NCBI GenBank assembly: GCA_025201765.1
Contig: MU623430.1
Coordinates: 90,260-154,259, forward strand
Reading direction: 5' to 3'
DNA length: 64,000 bases
Source of the DNA: Daldinia sp. FL1419
Taxonomy: Eukaryota; Ascomycota; Sordariomycetes; Xylariales; Hypoxylaceae
Shown: positions 36,200 through 48,337 of the stretch, piece after piece
Numbering within the stretch: the stretch's first letter is position 1
How the letters are laid out: each line of letters starts with the position of its first letter
Made by a program: the position numbers and the translations under genes
Notes under the pieces: generated by a model
What the model was told of the DNA's origin: nothing
Databases searched by the model: none
The model's input: only the letters and a program-made list of their open reading frames with translations

Positions 36200-39100
36200 A
36201 ACGGTCAATAAATCCGTACCAAGGGAATGGATTCTATAACGAAATATATAATACTCAGAATGGACCGACAGGCTTCGGGCCAAGGCAGGCCCAACAGAAT
36301 CAGCCGATCCTTCAACCTTTCCAAGGCCATCAACCAGGAGGCGCAGGGGTCATGCAGTTTCAATCTGGTTCTGGTGTCGGCGCGGGTGTAAGCTTAGGTG
36401 CGAGTGTTCAGGAATTGCCTGCCCAGGTGTATGCACAGAATCAGCAAATGCAAAGTATTGTCCGAACACCCCAGGTACACCCCGCAGACAGTACCCAAGC
36501 TACGCCGGTTGTGGGGACAGTACCAATAAACCAGGAAACTACAATCGAATCCGAAAACTCTTGGGTACATCCCGACGGGTGTCCGTTCCTTCTTGTCAAA
36601 AATCCGCCGCCTGCAAAACTAGGCAGATACCTAGAGATACAACCACGAAAAGACGACAAATCTTTCGTCGCAAAACACGATACGCGAGCTATTAGGCTTT
36701 TACCAGATCGTCAAGGTCGACTCCCTTGCGAAATTCAGGCTGAGATTGACATGTTAACTAAAGAACGCGATGATGCATTACAACCTGAGAAAGACAAGCT
36801 GCAAAGTCAGATAACACAATTGGAAAACGAACCTATTCTCCTATCTGGATTCAAAGGTACCTAGAGCACGAGCCACTTTTCCCATTATCGATTATTATTT
36901 CCGCCTTTTAAAAATATCATCTTTTAATCCACTAAGCTAATTCATCATCTCAGAACTTCCATCCAGGTCACAAGAAAAAGTCAAAGTCAGTTCGAAACGT
37001 CAAGGTTCCAATATGGATCCTGCTCCAAAGCCTCGGGGTTTAGGAACCGTATTAGAAGATGAAGAAAGCGCGACCGATACCACAGCGCGTATGGTATGTT
37101 GATTTCAATCAGAATTTTAATAACCTTTCGTTGTATTTCGCCATTTGTACCCGTTCTCTAAACTGACACGCCTTTTAATAGATCAAGTCAAGCCGTCGGC
37201 CAAGCGACCCTCTCAAGGCTGTAGAATACGACATTGTAAATATTCTGTGGCGCGACCCTAAACATCCTGAATTTTCTCAGAAGCTGGTCGGAGAAAAAGT
37301 CAACGCCTTTGGAGACTATGTTTTTGACTTATGCTCCAAGAGCAAAGATATCAAGAGCAAACTTGACGCGAAGAAGAACGATCAAGCTAAAGTGGCATCA
37401 CTCAAGACTGATTTGGATAGCACGTACGACTCAATTCGTGCTGCCATTGAGAGCGCTATTATGTATGGTGATAGATTCACCATTACCCAATTGGGCATAC
37501 ACACCAAATTTCTAGGTAACATCGCCATTCTACTGCGAACCCTCTTCGCAGCTGAAGATTACAACGGCCGCCTGCCAAAGGCCATCCTGAAACTCATCTC
37601 ACTCTTCGTTACGGTGGAGGTGGATTTCTTGAAAGACAGACTCAAGTTGGAACGAGTTAGACAGAAATTTAAGGATAATCTTGATGAAGAATCCACCGAT
37701 TATATGGATCAGATTTTCGAAAACGCTAAGAAACGCTCTGCCTTGAAGGCAGATGAGGCGCGCGAAGACGTTAAGAAAACGGACGATGTCAAAAAAGCCA
37801 GTCAAGGTCCATCTAAGAAGTCGTCTTCACTGAACACAAAAGATTCCGTCCCAGCTCCGTCTAAAGCAGCACTTTCAAAGAATGATACCCTATTGAAGAA
37901 GACCAATACGGAAATAAAAAGACCGATCGATTATTCCAGCTTAGGTTCGGCTAGAAAAGTTAGTACGACTGGAAAATCTAGTCCTTCCCTTAGCACTTCT
38001 AAGAGACCTGGGGATGATGGTGTCGATTCAAGAGTTGCGAAGAAACTTGCTGTCGAGAATGCAGCTGGTGCCCCGTCGACTGTCAAGACATCATCCGGCG
38101 CCGCCCCCGCGACCCCCCAGAGTTCGTTGGCAAATGCCCAATCTCGTTCTAGACCCAGCGGATCGATGCTACCTGGTAGATCCCGACTGCCTGCAAAAAC
38201 ACCATCCAAGAAGCCAGCTGTTCGGCAGTCTACTTCCTCTACTATAGGTGGCTTACTCGCGGAAATAAATTCGGATGAAAAACCTAAGCAAGTCAAGGAG
38301 CCAGAAAGAGCTCCCGAGACCCCAGAAGAGACTGAGCAGAGGCTACGTAAGGAGGCAAGGCGAAAGCTACACGTTACCTGGAAACCAGACGACGAGCTCA
38401 CAGAGATACGGATTTTAGAACACGACACAGCTGAAGACAAGGGCAGGGACGACAATATGTTGCGAGATGCCCGAGACAACCGCTCTGAAGGTCAAGTGCT
38501 GAGAGAGTCAATCCAACGGGAAAAGCAAGGGGTCGATGATGCAGACGAAGATGAAACCCGAGAGAAAACAAAGGATATATCTCTACGAAAATGGTATGAA
38601 CCCTTCCCTTATTCGCAGAAGCAGAAGAGTCGTATCTCCCAAAAACGACAAGAGGACATATTTGTATCTCGAGGCGGATTGCGTCCGGTTGATTCCAGGC
38701 AGAATAAAGTGATGGAGGAATATGAAAACCGGGAGTTGATGGCTATATACACGAGTTTGTCGGAAATTCCCGAAACGCCCAGATCGCCAACTGGGAGGAT
38801 CGCAGAGGTCGTATCGCAACCCAAGATTCGAGCTCTGCTGTCAGAGCCTGCTCGATGGAGTGAATCTCTACCGGCAACAAACGCCAAACATGGAGAGATT
38901 CACCGTCGTTGGTCCGACTACATGAACTTCGGACGCGAGGCAGCGCGGGTCAATGCTCTTCAAAGGTTGAAAGGTTCACACGGTCCGATGGAATCTACTA
39001 ACACATTACGTGCTCATAGTGGATGGGAAACTCCAATGGGAAGAGACGATGCCGCAGAAGTGCTGGCTCTTTTACAATCAGATAGAGTCAAAAATTACGT

Positions 39101-39992
39101 GGATCCGGAGCCTTTCGATCCAGCGCACCCCAAGACTCATCGTCGACACGATTACGGAGATCCTAAGGTCCAAGCAGACATCGACGCTCTGGAGGATACG
39201 TTTGCAGCGTTCATCAGCAAGCAAGCTCCCCCTAGTCAAGCACCTATGCATCAGGAAAATGCTGGTCAACAATACCAACAGACGGCCCAGCCGCAACCAG
39301 CTCAGTCGCAACAGCAACTCCCACCAGAGTATTTACAAGCTCTTCAGCAAATAAACGCACTCAGCGTTGCCCAAGCTTTCCAATCAGGTGTCCAGCCACC
39401 CCCACCCCCAGCTCCTGTGGCCCCTTTGCCTCAAGTGAATCCTGCTACTCAACCATTCTTCGCGGCATTGGGCCAGCAGCAGGGTCCCCCGCTCCAGCCG
39501 GCTCAGCCGGCCAATCCTTTACAGGGCCTACAGGGCCTACAGGGGATTCTAGATGCCTTGAAAACAGCTTCGACGCCGGCTTACACTGCACCGCAGCCCA
39601 CCCCGAGCGTTACTACTCACACTACTCCTCAGGCCTATTGGCCAGACTGGTCCCAGAACCAGGCTCAGTCCCAACCCTCGACCAACCAGCCATACACTGG
39701 CTACAACCATGGTAATCAATCGTTCGGTGGCCAATCCCAGCACAATCAACAGCAGACCTCTCAGCAGACCTCTCAGGGTCAGCATGATAATGCTGAACGT
39801 GGTAACCGCAGGGATTTCCGAGGTAATAGGGATCAGAAGAGCATCAACCGTTCCCTCATCGGTACGAAACCATGTTCGTTCTGGGCGAAAGGTCAGTGCG
39901 CGAAGGGCAGCAATTGCACTTTCCGACACGACCCAAATGATCTCCAGAACCAGAATCAAAACCAAGACTCGGGTCATGGATATCAGCCTTGA
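35626..39992 (+). CDS. Large Gln-rich protein with C-terminal CCCH zinc finger
   Basis: Three exons, 35626-36856, 36954-37093 and 37182-39992, encode 1393 residues; introns are 97 and 88 nt. The first in-frame ATG (MAGHPGTWNPHGYG) is at 35626. The frame is open upstream to 35542 but has no ATG there. Residues 1-340 are Gly/Gln/Asn/Ser-rich, with an 18-Gln tract at about residue 175. A conserved-looking segment SWVHPDGCPFLLVKNPPP is followed by a coiled coil (DMLTKERDDALQPEKDKL). A helical domain rich in conserved-looking residues spans about 475-600 (SDPLKAVEYDIVNILWRDP, YGDRFTITQLGIHTKFLG). The middle is charged, with Gln/Pro-rich sequence after about 1140. The last 40 residues carry one C-x7-C-x5-C-x3-H finger, CSFWAKGQCAKGSNCTFRH, a known RNA-binding fold. 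I do not recognise the family. Nuclear RNA-related function is inferred. Confidence 0.82.
36148..36201 (+). repeat. CAG/CAA tract coding for 18 glutamines
   Basis: Eighteen consecutive CAG or CAA codons inside the CCCH-finger gene. Nine CAG codons form an unbroken core (36160-36186), flanked by mixed CAA and CAG codons. The pure core is prone to length change. Confidence 0.95.
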
Positions 39993-40357
39993 GTTACATC
40001 TGCACATTTCTTCGTTATTGTATAAAATCTGCATGGCAAGGAGTTCGCCTGACGAGAGGAATAGGAGACATATGGCACGAAAGGGAATTCTTGCATTGTA
40101 CTCCGTTGCCTGATCAGGACGTGATTACGACCAGCTTCATCGGCTAGTCCAAAATTAATTCTTTTTTTTTTTCTTTTTAAAACGCGAACAGACTTGTATC
40201 ATGTGTCTACTGGTGACACTCGTCTTGTTTAGCTTTACTCTGAGTTACTATGTTTTTTTCAAGAGAAAACGGTACGAAAGACCAGCATTCTGACCAAGTC
40301 AGACATATATCCAGGAACCAGATTCATATTAGGGAGGAACGCTGTACGAAACGGGTT
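39993..40357. other. Convergent spacer
   Basis: 3' end of the CCCH gene and of the small minus-strand gene. A poly-T run occurs near 40160-40175. Nothing else is seen. Confidence 0.5.
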
Positions 40358-40662
40358 TTACGAAAGAAAGATGATCATTAGGAGGAATGTATAATAGTTG
40401 CCTTTGCCTCGAGCTCTTGCAAACCAGACGATGGATACCGGACCAAGCTGGCCATTCTCAACGATCTGTCCGAGAACGGTTTGCATCTCTCCATTGCTGT
40501 TGCCCAATTGTAGTGATAGTTTGGCTCCCACGAGGTAATCAAGGGGTTTGACCCTATTCATATTAAATTCTGTACCTTGGTAGTACGTTAATTATGCGCG
40601 AAAGCGCGCTTCTCACTCTTACCCAACGCCTTATATTCCAGTGAAATGAGATGTCCACCCAT
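40358..40662 (-). CDS. Putative small spliced gene, 83 residues
   Basis: Two minus-strand exons, 40662-40623 and 40569-40358, join in frame across a 53-nt intron with donor GTAAGA, a TTAAC-type branch point and acceptor TACAG. The product starts MGGHLISLEYKAL, continues MNRVKPLDYLVGAKLSLQLG and GEMQTVLGQIVENGQLGPV, and ends in a short hydrophobic stretch (YYTFLLMIIFLS). The middle looks like genuine folded protein. I do not recognise the family. Another intron near the 3' end is possible, which would change the C-terminus. It lies 65 bases from the stop of the next minus-strand gene. Confidence 0.45.
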
Positions 40663-40727
40663 GATAGTTACTGCCTTACCAAACCCAGTTGAGTTTTAAT
40701 TAATAGTCAATTGGCAAAATTCCCCAT

Positions 40728-41791
40728 TCACTCGTCCAAGCCCAATCTATCCTCAATAACGGCAACGATATCCTTCCATTCCATCATAGCGCCATCTCCA
40801 ACGTCGCCACAGGCAAGCGTTTTCTGCTGCGGCCGTAGAACCTCGAACCAACCGCCGTCATCGACATCACTAACCGGCACCTGCTCATCTGCGTAGTGTT
40901 CCTCCTCCGTGGTCGTTTGCGTTGATTTTTTGCTGTTCCGATGGACTCCCCATTCTTCTTCCAAGACGCGCAGCGATTTCGCCGTGACGGGGTGCCGCCA
41001 CATGGCCGTGTTCATGGCACTGAGATTACGGATTAGCGATTTTGGTTCATATGCTGGGTACGACGATGTAGACGAAGTCTTGGGATCCGGGCGTGTAGTG
41101 AGTGAGAGTAAGGGGGTGGCTTACGGTGCAACGACAATACGCTTCTTCTGTTTCCTCTTCCTATTTCCGTCGGGAAGAGGCTGTTCGCCGTTGGCAAGGA
41201 CCAAGTCGCTGTCGAGCTCGCCCCACGCGTCCCACGCGCGCACGACGCTGGTCAGAATGCCGTCTGCGAAACCGCCTACGATCTTGGCCATGGTGTTTGC
41301 GCTCAGGGGAGCGATGACGAGAAGATCGGCCCCTTTATTTTTTAAAAAAGTTTTTCCCGCGTTAGTAGTGTATACAATACGCTTCTAGAAAGGTAGAGAG
41401 GCTTACATCGTCGTAGCTCAATATGCAGAATCGCGTCGCCGCGCTTCCAGGGCTCGCGCCACTCGTCCGCGTCTACGTAGACGCCGTCGACGCACGGCAT
41501 AGCCAACAGCGATGATACGGGGGGCTGCTCGTGGGACTGGCCGGCGAGGAAACGCGAGGCGGCTGGTGTTAGTAATACGCGGATGCTAAGTTCTCTGCTG
41601 CTGTTTCGCTCCGAGTGTCTCTTGGCTAGCGATTCGATAATCAACGGCAGCTTGATGGTGGCGACGGATCCGGAGGCCGCGAGGAGTAAGTGTACTTTGT
41701 TGTCCCGTAGCGAGCCCGTTAGACTGGCAAGAGAATTCTTGCGCCGGCGCTCGTGGTGGGCGTCGTGTTGGGAGGAGATAGCTTGTAACAT
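40728..41791 (-). CDS. Phosphopantothenoylcysteine decarboxylase, Hal3/CoaC flavoprotein
   Basis: Three minus-strand exons, 41791-41407, 41332-41125 and 41019-40728, give 294 residues; introns are 74 and 105 nt. The flavoprotein fold begins with VHLLLAASGSVATIKLP (about residue 33). The catalytic His lies in HIELRRWADLLVIAPLSANT (His123), created by the exon 1-2 junction. The substrate-clamp Asn is in APAMNTAMW (about Asn201), created by the exon 2-3 junction. The Cys loop reads LACGDVGDGAM (Cys268). All three functional residues of Hal3-type decarboxylases are therefore present. The enzyme decarboxylates phosphopantothenoylcysteine to phosphopantetheine in CoA synthesis, using FMN. An extra hydrophilic loop of about 30 residues (STQTTTEEEH region, 229-255) separates the Asn and Cys motifs. 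Yeast Hal3 relatives also regulate phosphatase Ppz1, and moonlighting cannot be excluded. Confidence 0.92.
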
Positions 41792-42729
41792 AGCTTGTCT
41801 TTGTTTCCTCCTCTCCTATATTGGGTCTTTGCTTTCAATTTTTGCTTTTAATTTAGGTAAGCTAGGTAGGTAGGTATTTAAGTCTATAGACGATAGGTCA
41901 GGGACACGGGATCGATTTACAGCAGAGGCAAGGTTAACAGGTAAATAACAGGTAAACAACATCAAAACATGAACATCGATGGCAAGCTCCGAAGACGAGA
42001 TGGGAGCATCAAGATCGGGTCTTTGTTAAGTAACCAAATCACGAGTTAATCCTCAGCTTGCCTGATCTTCAAGCTTCCCTTTGTACATAGGTGTTTTTAC
42101 AACAAATAGATACCTAGATAGGTATGTTTCCTATCCAGGGAGCTTCTTGCGATTCACCCATTCCCGGATCCTGGGATTGGAACCGACCAGCCCACTTGGC
42201 GCAGCGTCATGCCACCGAGTTACCGGTAGCAGTAACGTAACGAAGCCTCGGATAATAAAACTTCAACAAGGTACGGAACATGAGGAAAACTTACGTTTTA
42301 CCAAGAATTATGGTGGCGTTTACTTATTCTAGGGAATTGGGATTTATAAAGTCATATGATGTATTTTGTGAAAGTATATGTACCTATCTATCGCACGACG
42401 GCAGATTGCGGGGTTTTTAATCAGCAACCCCCCTCTGCTAAGGCTTGCTGTGTACCTGTTGTACCATGTATCTCCATGTACCATGTACCCTGTTAAGCGC
42501 GATAAATCCACGAGGGGTATGTGGGGCTTGCGATCGTGATTTCATTGGTTTTAAAAAGCACAATGCTTAACCCGGCGCCTTCCGTTTCTTTAATATTTGT
42601 TAGTAATAACAGTCGGCGACCCCACTCATTCCTTATCCTTTCCCCTTTTCCCGCTCCTACCCCGTGTCTCTTCCGTGTCTATTCCGGGTCTATTCCGGGT
42701 CCACCTGCGCACTTCCTTCCTAACGGTGC
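41792..42729. other. Intergenic, with tRNA-like debris
   Basis: No gene. Near 42155-42230 are short stretches resembling tRNA boxes (GCCCACTTGGCGCAGC on plus, GGTTCCAATCC on minus), but no cloverleaf can be drawn. Confidence 0.5.
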
Positions 42730-43626
42730 TTACGTACGGTACAGCATCAGACGCCTCTCGTCCATAGAGTCGCTAGAGTCGCTTGAGAGTTGGTGTGCAT
42801 GCCTGGTTTGGGACCAAGGTATCCAGGGAGCGTTCTCGTCGTCCTCGTCGTCCTCATCGTACGCTGACCTCGGTGTATGCTCGCCATTAGACATGTAATT
42901 CGTGTGCACCCAAGGAGCGTCTTCATCGCCCAAATCCTCATCAGAGCCCTCTTCATCAGTACCCGTACCCGTATTCGTATCTGTTGAATCATCTTTTGAG
43001 TCGCAATCTTCAAATTCCTTATCGATCATGTCCTTGATCATGAAATCTTGCAGAAACTGGGGCATTTCTGCGTAGCGAACGTCGGGCTCATCAGTCGGAC
43101 TGGAATGTATCCATCTATCTATGGCTGTTGCCAATTTCCCTTGAGGCCTGCTTTTCTCGTCTTCGGAGCGACCTATGATGCTCGTGATTTGGTTGTAGAG
43201 AGCGCGGGCTTGGATTAATTTTTTGAGGAGATGAGGGAATCGACCATCGGGTACGATTTCGGTCCAGCTGTGCTCTTTCCGGGCTCTTTCCAGTATATCT
43301 TCAACACGGTCGCTACTGTAGTCAATATATGTGTCATGAGTTTGCTGACTCATGATGGCGATGATGTTGGCATCATTCATGATAGCGGCCAATACCTCAT
43401 CGACTTTGTCCACTGCGAGTGTGGGCGCTGGAGCCTCGATGGCCCATTTTATGCGAACCCAGTCTTGCTTGATTTTGAAGATCTTGTAGCCTTCTGGGAA
43501 GACGAATCCATCGTGAGGTAGGATGTCTTCTAATTTGGTATCGTACCAGTTTGGTAGCGGTTCCCACGGAGGAGGAGGTGTCGGCCTTCCTGATTCCATG
43601 CTGAATGTGTTGTGTAGTGTCGTCAA
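42730..43626 (-). CDS. Acidic protein of unknown function
   Basis: A single-exon 298-residue frame starting MTTLHNTFSMESGRP; the Met at residue 10 is an alternative start. Residues 20-190 look folded: PPPPWEPLPNWYDTKLED, DGFVFPEGYKIFKIKQDWV, then helical segments. The C-terminal third is highly acidic (Asp/Glu runs) and contains a twice-repeated motif, DEDAPWVHT and DENAPWIPW, about 40 residues apart. No signal peptide, membrane helix or known catalytic motif is seen, and I do not recognise the family. Codon content and length make it a credible gene despite the lack of introns. Confidence 0.65.
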   Translation of the reverse strand: MTTLHNTFSMESGRPTPPPPWEPLPNWYDTKLEDILPHDGFVFPEGYKIFKIKQDWVRIKWAIEAPAPTLAVDKVDEVLAAIMNDANIIAIMSQQTHDTYIDYSSDRVEDILERARKEHSWTEIVPDGRFPHLLKKLIQARALYNQITSIIGRSEDEKSRPQGKLATAIDRWIHSSPTDEPDVRYAEMPQFLQDFMIKDMIDKEFEDCDSKDDSTDTNTGTGTDEEGSDEDLGDEDAPWVHTNYMSNGEHTPRSAYDEDDEDDENAPWIPWSQTRHAHQLSSDSSDSMDERRLMLYRT

Positions 43627-45510
43627 AGTTGTAGCTTGTCGAAGAGATCTGAGGATCTTTTATAATTATTGTTTGCGAGAAGGGAGTGACTGAATTGGTT
43701 TCATCCCCAGAATTTTATGGGTTTTTGAAGTTGCAAAATCTGTGGTTGCTCCTCCAAAGTAGGTAAATTTTATACAAACACGTACCCCGGGGAAGCAGCG
43801 AGGAGAGCAGATTCGTTCTTGACGACAAATTCAAGCCCTTTCCCGGTATAAACTACCGATAGTGCACAATACCGTCTTTTGCAAAGCCGCACAAGGTTAA
43901 AGAAGGCGCGAAGATACTACCCGGTTTCTAAGAATCGTAGTTTCCACTCCTCCATGTGAAATCTTCCCAGATATTTCAATAATTGCTCTTCCCATATCTC
44001 TATATCTCAGCTTGACTTCTGGGCATCTCCTAGTTCAAGCCACGAGTATGTATTATATACATCACCACTGGGACTTGTAACAACGCCATAGAATGTCTTA
44101 GGTGCTGGCTCATTGTTTTGTCTCCTGGCCTGATAATCACAGCTCCGTTCGAATTCATACGTTGCCATGACAGAGAATTAATTAAGTATGCCAAGACTAC
44201 GTTTTGATGGACGGGCACTTGTCAAACTTGGTCCTTTTTAGGAATAAAACAATTGTAGAAGGGGACAAAGACCCCTTGGACTATTGTGGTAATGTGAAAC
44301 GGATCTCATTGCTTGCTAGACTTGATTATTTTCTTTTTCTTCTTATTCAATTGTAAACCGAGGTAGCTGGTTCAATATATTGGGAAATGTAAGCACACAT
44401 ATAGAAGCTTTCTACAACACTCCGGCTTCTCGATTGCCATGGGTCGTAGCGTGCTTCCACTCAATGTGTAAATGATCCGGGCCGTTCTATTTGAGTCCAC
44501 CTTTCCCGCATTAGCATGATTAAAGATAGCTTGAAAAGCTTGCTTCAATTATTCTAGTCGTGGCCGGTCTTAGTTTATGGCGAGGACTGGAACCTAGTTT
44601 AATGCGCCTATATATTTGGACTCGGTAGGGTTAATATATGTAGGTAGCTGTCATATGCTGTTCTACTATTCTGAATAGCCCCGAGGAAGGTGGCGATGGA
44701 TTATTATCTACGTATTCCTTATCCTCATATATTTCAGTCTTTGTACACTGCTTCTTTACAGCCTCTCAACTTTAAGGCGGCTATCTAGGTAGTTTGCCCA
44801 TATTGGAAACATAAGGTTTCAATAAGTGTTCTACATATAATACACGGCTACCACTACGCGGCTACCTGGGTACCTAAGTAGGCATGTCAAGTAACATAAC
44901 ATTTGAATTATTTGTTTTGTTATCGACTCTTATAACCTAGTTGTCGCCTACCATAACTTAACTGAGTCTTAAATGATGTCAATATATACGGAGGGGACCG
45001 TCTGCAATCGCTTGTTAAGGATACGTAATACATATATCAGCCCAGAGAATTAATGTTTAGCTACTTCGCAGATCGTACTCCATCAACTATCCGCCTGCCA
45101 AGTTCCCGTAGCGCTTGCAGATCGCCTCTTAGAGCCTGGTTGGGAACTCGATCATATTTAGCCTTTATCTATGTCTTTCTTATTTCATTAGTTGCGCCAC
45201 AATCCTAACTGACCAATCAGCTCCCAGAGAAATCCCCCGCAATTTCGGACGTTTTCAGCTGCTATACAACAGCCTCCGATCGGAAACACATGCAACTTAT
45301 CTCAGAAAACCACGAATTCGGCTATCTTTTAAATGATACCAATTATTAGTGTTTTTAGGTAGGTTTCGAATTGATATATTGAATCAAAGTGGTTTTGGAT
45401 TTTTTTGTACCCCGTGCGCGCGCCTGTGGCTTCCCGTGGCGTACAGCTTTTTTGGTTGAACATGAGCTTACATCAGCAAATTCCCCTCAAAATCGTTCAA
45501 CTAGGGTATT
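43627..45510. other. Gene-free region before the repeat array
   Basis: About 1.9 kb of AT-rich sequence with CCTAGGTAGG-type motifs and no coding signal. Confidence 0.6.
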
Positions 45511-48290
45511 AAACAGGAGCTCTAATAGCTACCTAGATGCAAGGTGATTATATCCTCAGGAAGGTATTTAAGTGATCAAATAAAAGGCTGATTAATAGAG
45601 GTGATTGCTGGCGCTTAAGAGATAGAATGGATAATATATTCAACTGGAGACAAGGTCATAAACTATCGTAAGAAGCTATATAAAAGATGATGCTTAAAGA
45701 GCTTGATCTGATCAGGCAAGAATTAACTCTTGAGGGCCTATATATTGAATAGGAGCTCTAACTCGGGGTTCATACTAGCTCCTGCAGGATATTCCCTGCA
45801 CTTCAGCTACCCCATGGTTAACTATATCCTGAAGAGGGTAGGTATTAGAGTGATCAAATAAAATGCTAATAGATAGGGGTGATTGCTGGCGCTCAACAGA
45901 TAGAATAGACGATACATTCAATAAGAGACTAGAAAGTCGTAAACTATCGTAAGAAGCTACAAGAAAAGCTGAATAAGTTGATGCTTAAGAACTTGACCTG
46001 ATCAGGCATGAATCAGCTCTTTGGGGCTGATATATTGGACGGGAGCTCGAATTCAGGGTTAATACTATTGAACAGGAGCTGTAATAGCACAGGAGCCCTA
46101 ATAGCTAGGTAGATGCAAGGTGATTATATCCTGAAGGATGGTATTAAAGTGATCAAATAGAAGGATTAATAGAGGTGACTTTTGGCAATGGTAGCTGGCG
46201 CTTAAGAGATAAAATAGATAATATATTCAATAAGAGAGCAAATTTATAAACTATTGCAATAATTATAAGAGAAAGTGATGCTTTTGTAGAGCCTGACCTG
46301 ATTAGATAAGAATTATTTGTTGAGGGCTTATATATTGAACAGGAGCTTTAATAGTTACCTAGATGCAAGGTGATTATATTCTGAGGAAGGTATTCAAGTG
46401 ATCAAATAAAATGCTGATTAATAGAGGTGATTACTGGCGCTTAAGAGGTAGAATAGATGATATATTCAACAAGAGAGAGAAACCATAAACTATAGTAAGA
46501 AGCTATATGAAAGGTGATGCTCAAAGAGCTTGACCTGATCAGACAAGAATTAACTCTAGAGGGCCTATATATTGAATAGGAGCTTTAATTCAGGGTTGAT
46601 ACCCACTGCTCTAATAGCTCCTGCAGGATATGCGTATAGATGAGATAAAAGATGCAAGGTGACTATATCCTGAAGAAGGTATTAAAGTTATCAAATAAAA
46701 GAACTAATAAGCGTAACTGCTGGCAATGGTAGCGAGCGCTCAACAGGTAGAATAGACGATATATTCAACTAGAGACAAGGTTATAAACTATCGTAAGAAG
46801 CTATATGAAATGTGATGCTTGAAGAGCTTGACCTGATCAGACAAGAATCAACACTTGGGGGCTTATATATTGAACAGGAGCTCTAATTGAACAGGAGCTC
46901 TAATAGAATAGGAGCTCTAATAGCTACCTAGATACAAGGTGATTATATCCTGAAGAAGGTATTCAAATGATCAAATAAAAGGGTGATTAATAGAGGTGAT
47001 TACTGGCGCTTAGGAGATAAAGTAGATGATATGTTCAACTGGAGATAAGGTCATAAACTATCGTAAGAAGCTATAAGAAAAGCTAAATAAATTGATGCTT
47101 AAGAACTTGACCTGATCAGGCAAGAATCAGCTCTTGGGGGCTTATATATTGAATAAGAGCTTTAATTCAGGGTTAATACTAACTCTTGCAGGATATACCT
47201 TGCGCTTTAGCTACCTTATAACAAACTATATTCTGAAGAAGGTATTAAACTGATCAAATAGAAGGATAATAGAACTGATTGCTGGCATTGGTAGTTGGCG
47301 CTCAAGATGATATATTCAACTAAAAACAAGAGGGTCGTATACTATCGTAAAAAGTTATATGAAAGGTGATGCTAAAAGAGCTTGATTTGATCAGACAAGA
47401 ATTAGTTCTTAAAAGCCCGTATATTGAATAGGACCTTTAATTGAATAAGACCTCTAATAGCTACTTAGATGGAAGGTAATTATATCTTGAAAACGGTATT
47501 AAGGTGATAAAATGAAAGGTTAATAGAAGTTACTGCTGGCAACGGTAGCTGGCGTTCAAGGAATAGAATAGATGATATATTCAATAAGAGAGCAAATTCA
47601 TAAACTATTGTAATAGCTATAAGAGAGAGTGATGATTCTGTAGAGCTTGATCTGATCAGATAATAATTAGCTTTTGAAGACCTATATATTGAACAGGAGC
47701 TCTAATAGCTCCTGTAGCATATGCCCTGTCCTGCACCTCAGCTACCCATAACTAACTATATCCTGAAGAAGGTAGGTAGGTGGCGCCCCAGAGATAGAAT
47801 AAACAATGTATTCAATAAGAGATAAGAAAGTTGTAAAGTATTGTAAGAAGTTATATGAGAGGTGATGCTTAAAGAGCTTGACCTGATCAGACAGGAATTA
47901 AGTATTGAGGGCCTATATATTGAACATGAGCTCTAATAGCTCTAATTGAACAGGAGCTCTAATAGCTCCTGCAGGATATGCCCTACATTTCAACTAACCC
48001 ATAACAAGCCAGAGGCTGTATGAGCTAGAGGATGTAGGGTGATTATATCCTGAGGAAGGTATTGAGACGATCGGGTAGAAGAACAGATATATGTAACTGT
48101 TTGCCAATGGTAGCGCATTTTAAGAAGATATCTTCAAAGGAGAGGAGCAAAAGACTATATTATCGTACGAAGAATCTATGAAGAAACTGAACTATAGAAC
48201 CTTATGAGCCTTCTCTGATCAGATAAGAAAGACAACTCTCGAGGGCCTATTTATGTCCAAAAGAGCTGTGGAGACCTGGAGGGTTTAGCT
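45511..48290. repeat. Decayed tandem array, about ten units of ~280 bp
   Basis: Diverged copies of one unit follow head to tail. The block TGATCAAATAAAA recurs near 45573, 45852, 46151, 46399, 46689, 46968 and 47251, with further degraded copies near 47505, 47770 and 48068. Spacings are 248-299 bp. Each unit also carries GGTGATTATATCCTGA, ATAAACTATCGTAAGAAGCT, CTTGACCTGATCAG and TATATATTGAACAGGAGCTC. The short motif GAACAGGAGCTCTAAT is further reiterated inside some units. Some units have an extra 13-bp insertion beside CTGGC. The last unit (about 48000-48290) is the most different. Confidence 0.9.
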
Positions 48291-48337
48291 CCAAGGAGGC
48301 TAATAGGGTCTCTACAGGGTAGTATCTATGATTTAAT

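Noticed and set aside
42155..42230. tRNA-like boxes on both strands
   Set aside because: Box-like words are present but no acceptor, D, anticodon and T stems can be paired into a cloverleaf on either strand.
45511..48290. Possible CRISPR array
   Set aside because: Unit length is about 280 bp with divergent copies in a eukaryotic genome, quite unlike short direct repeats with unique spacers.
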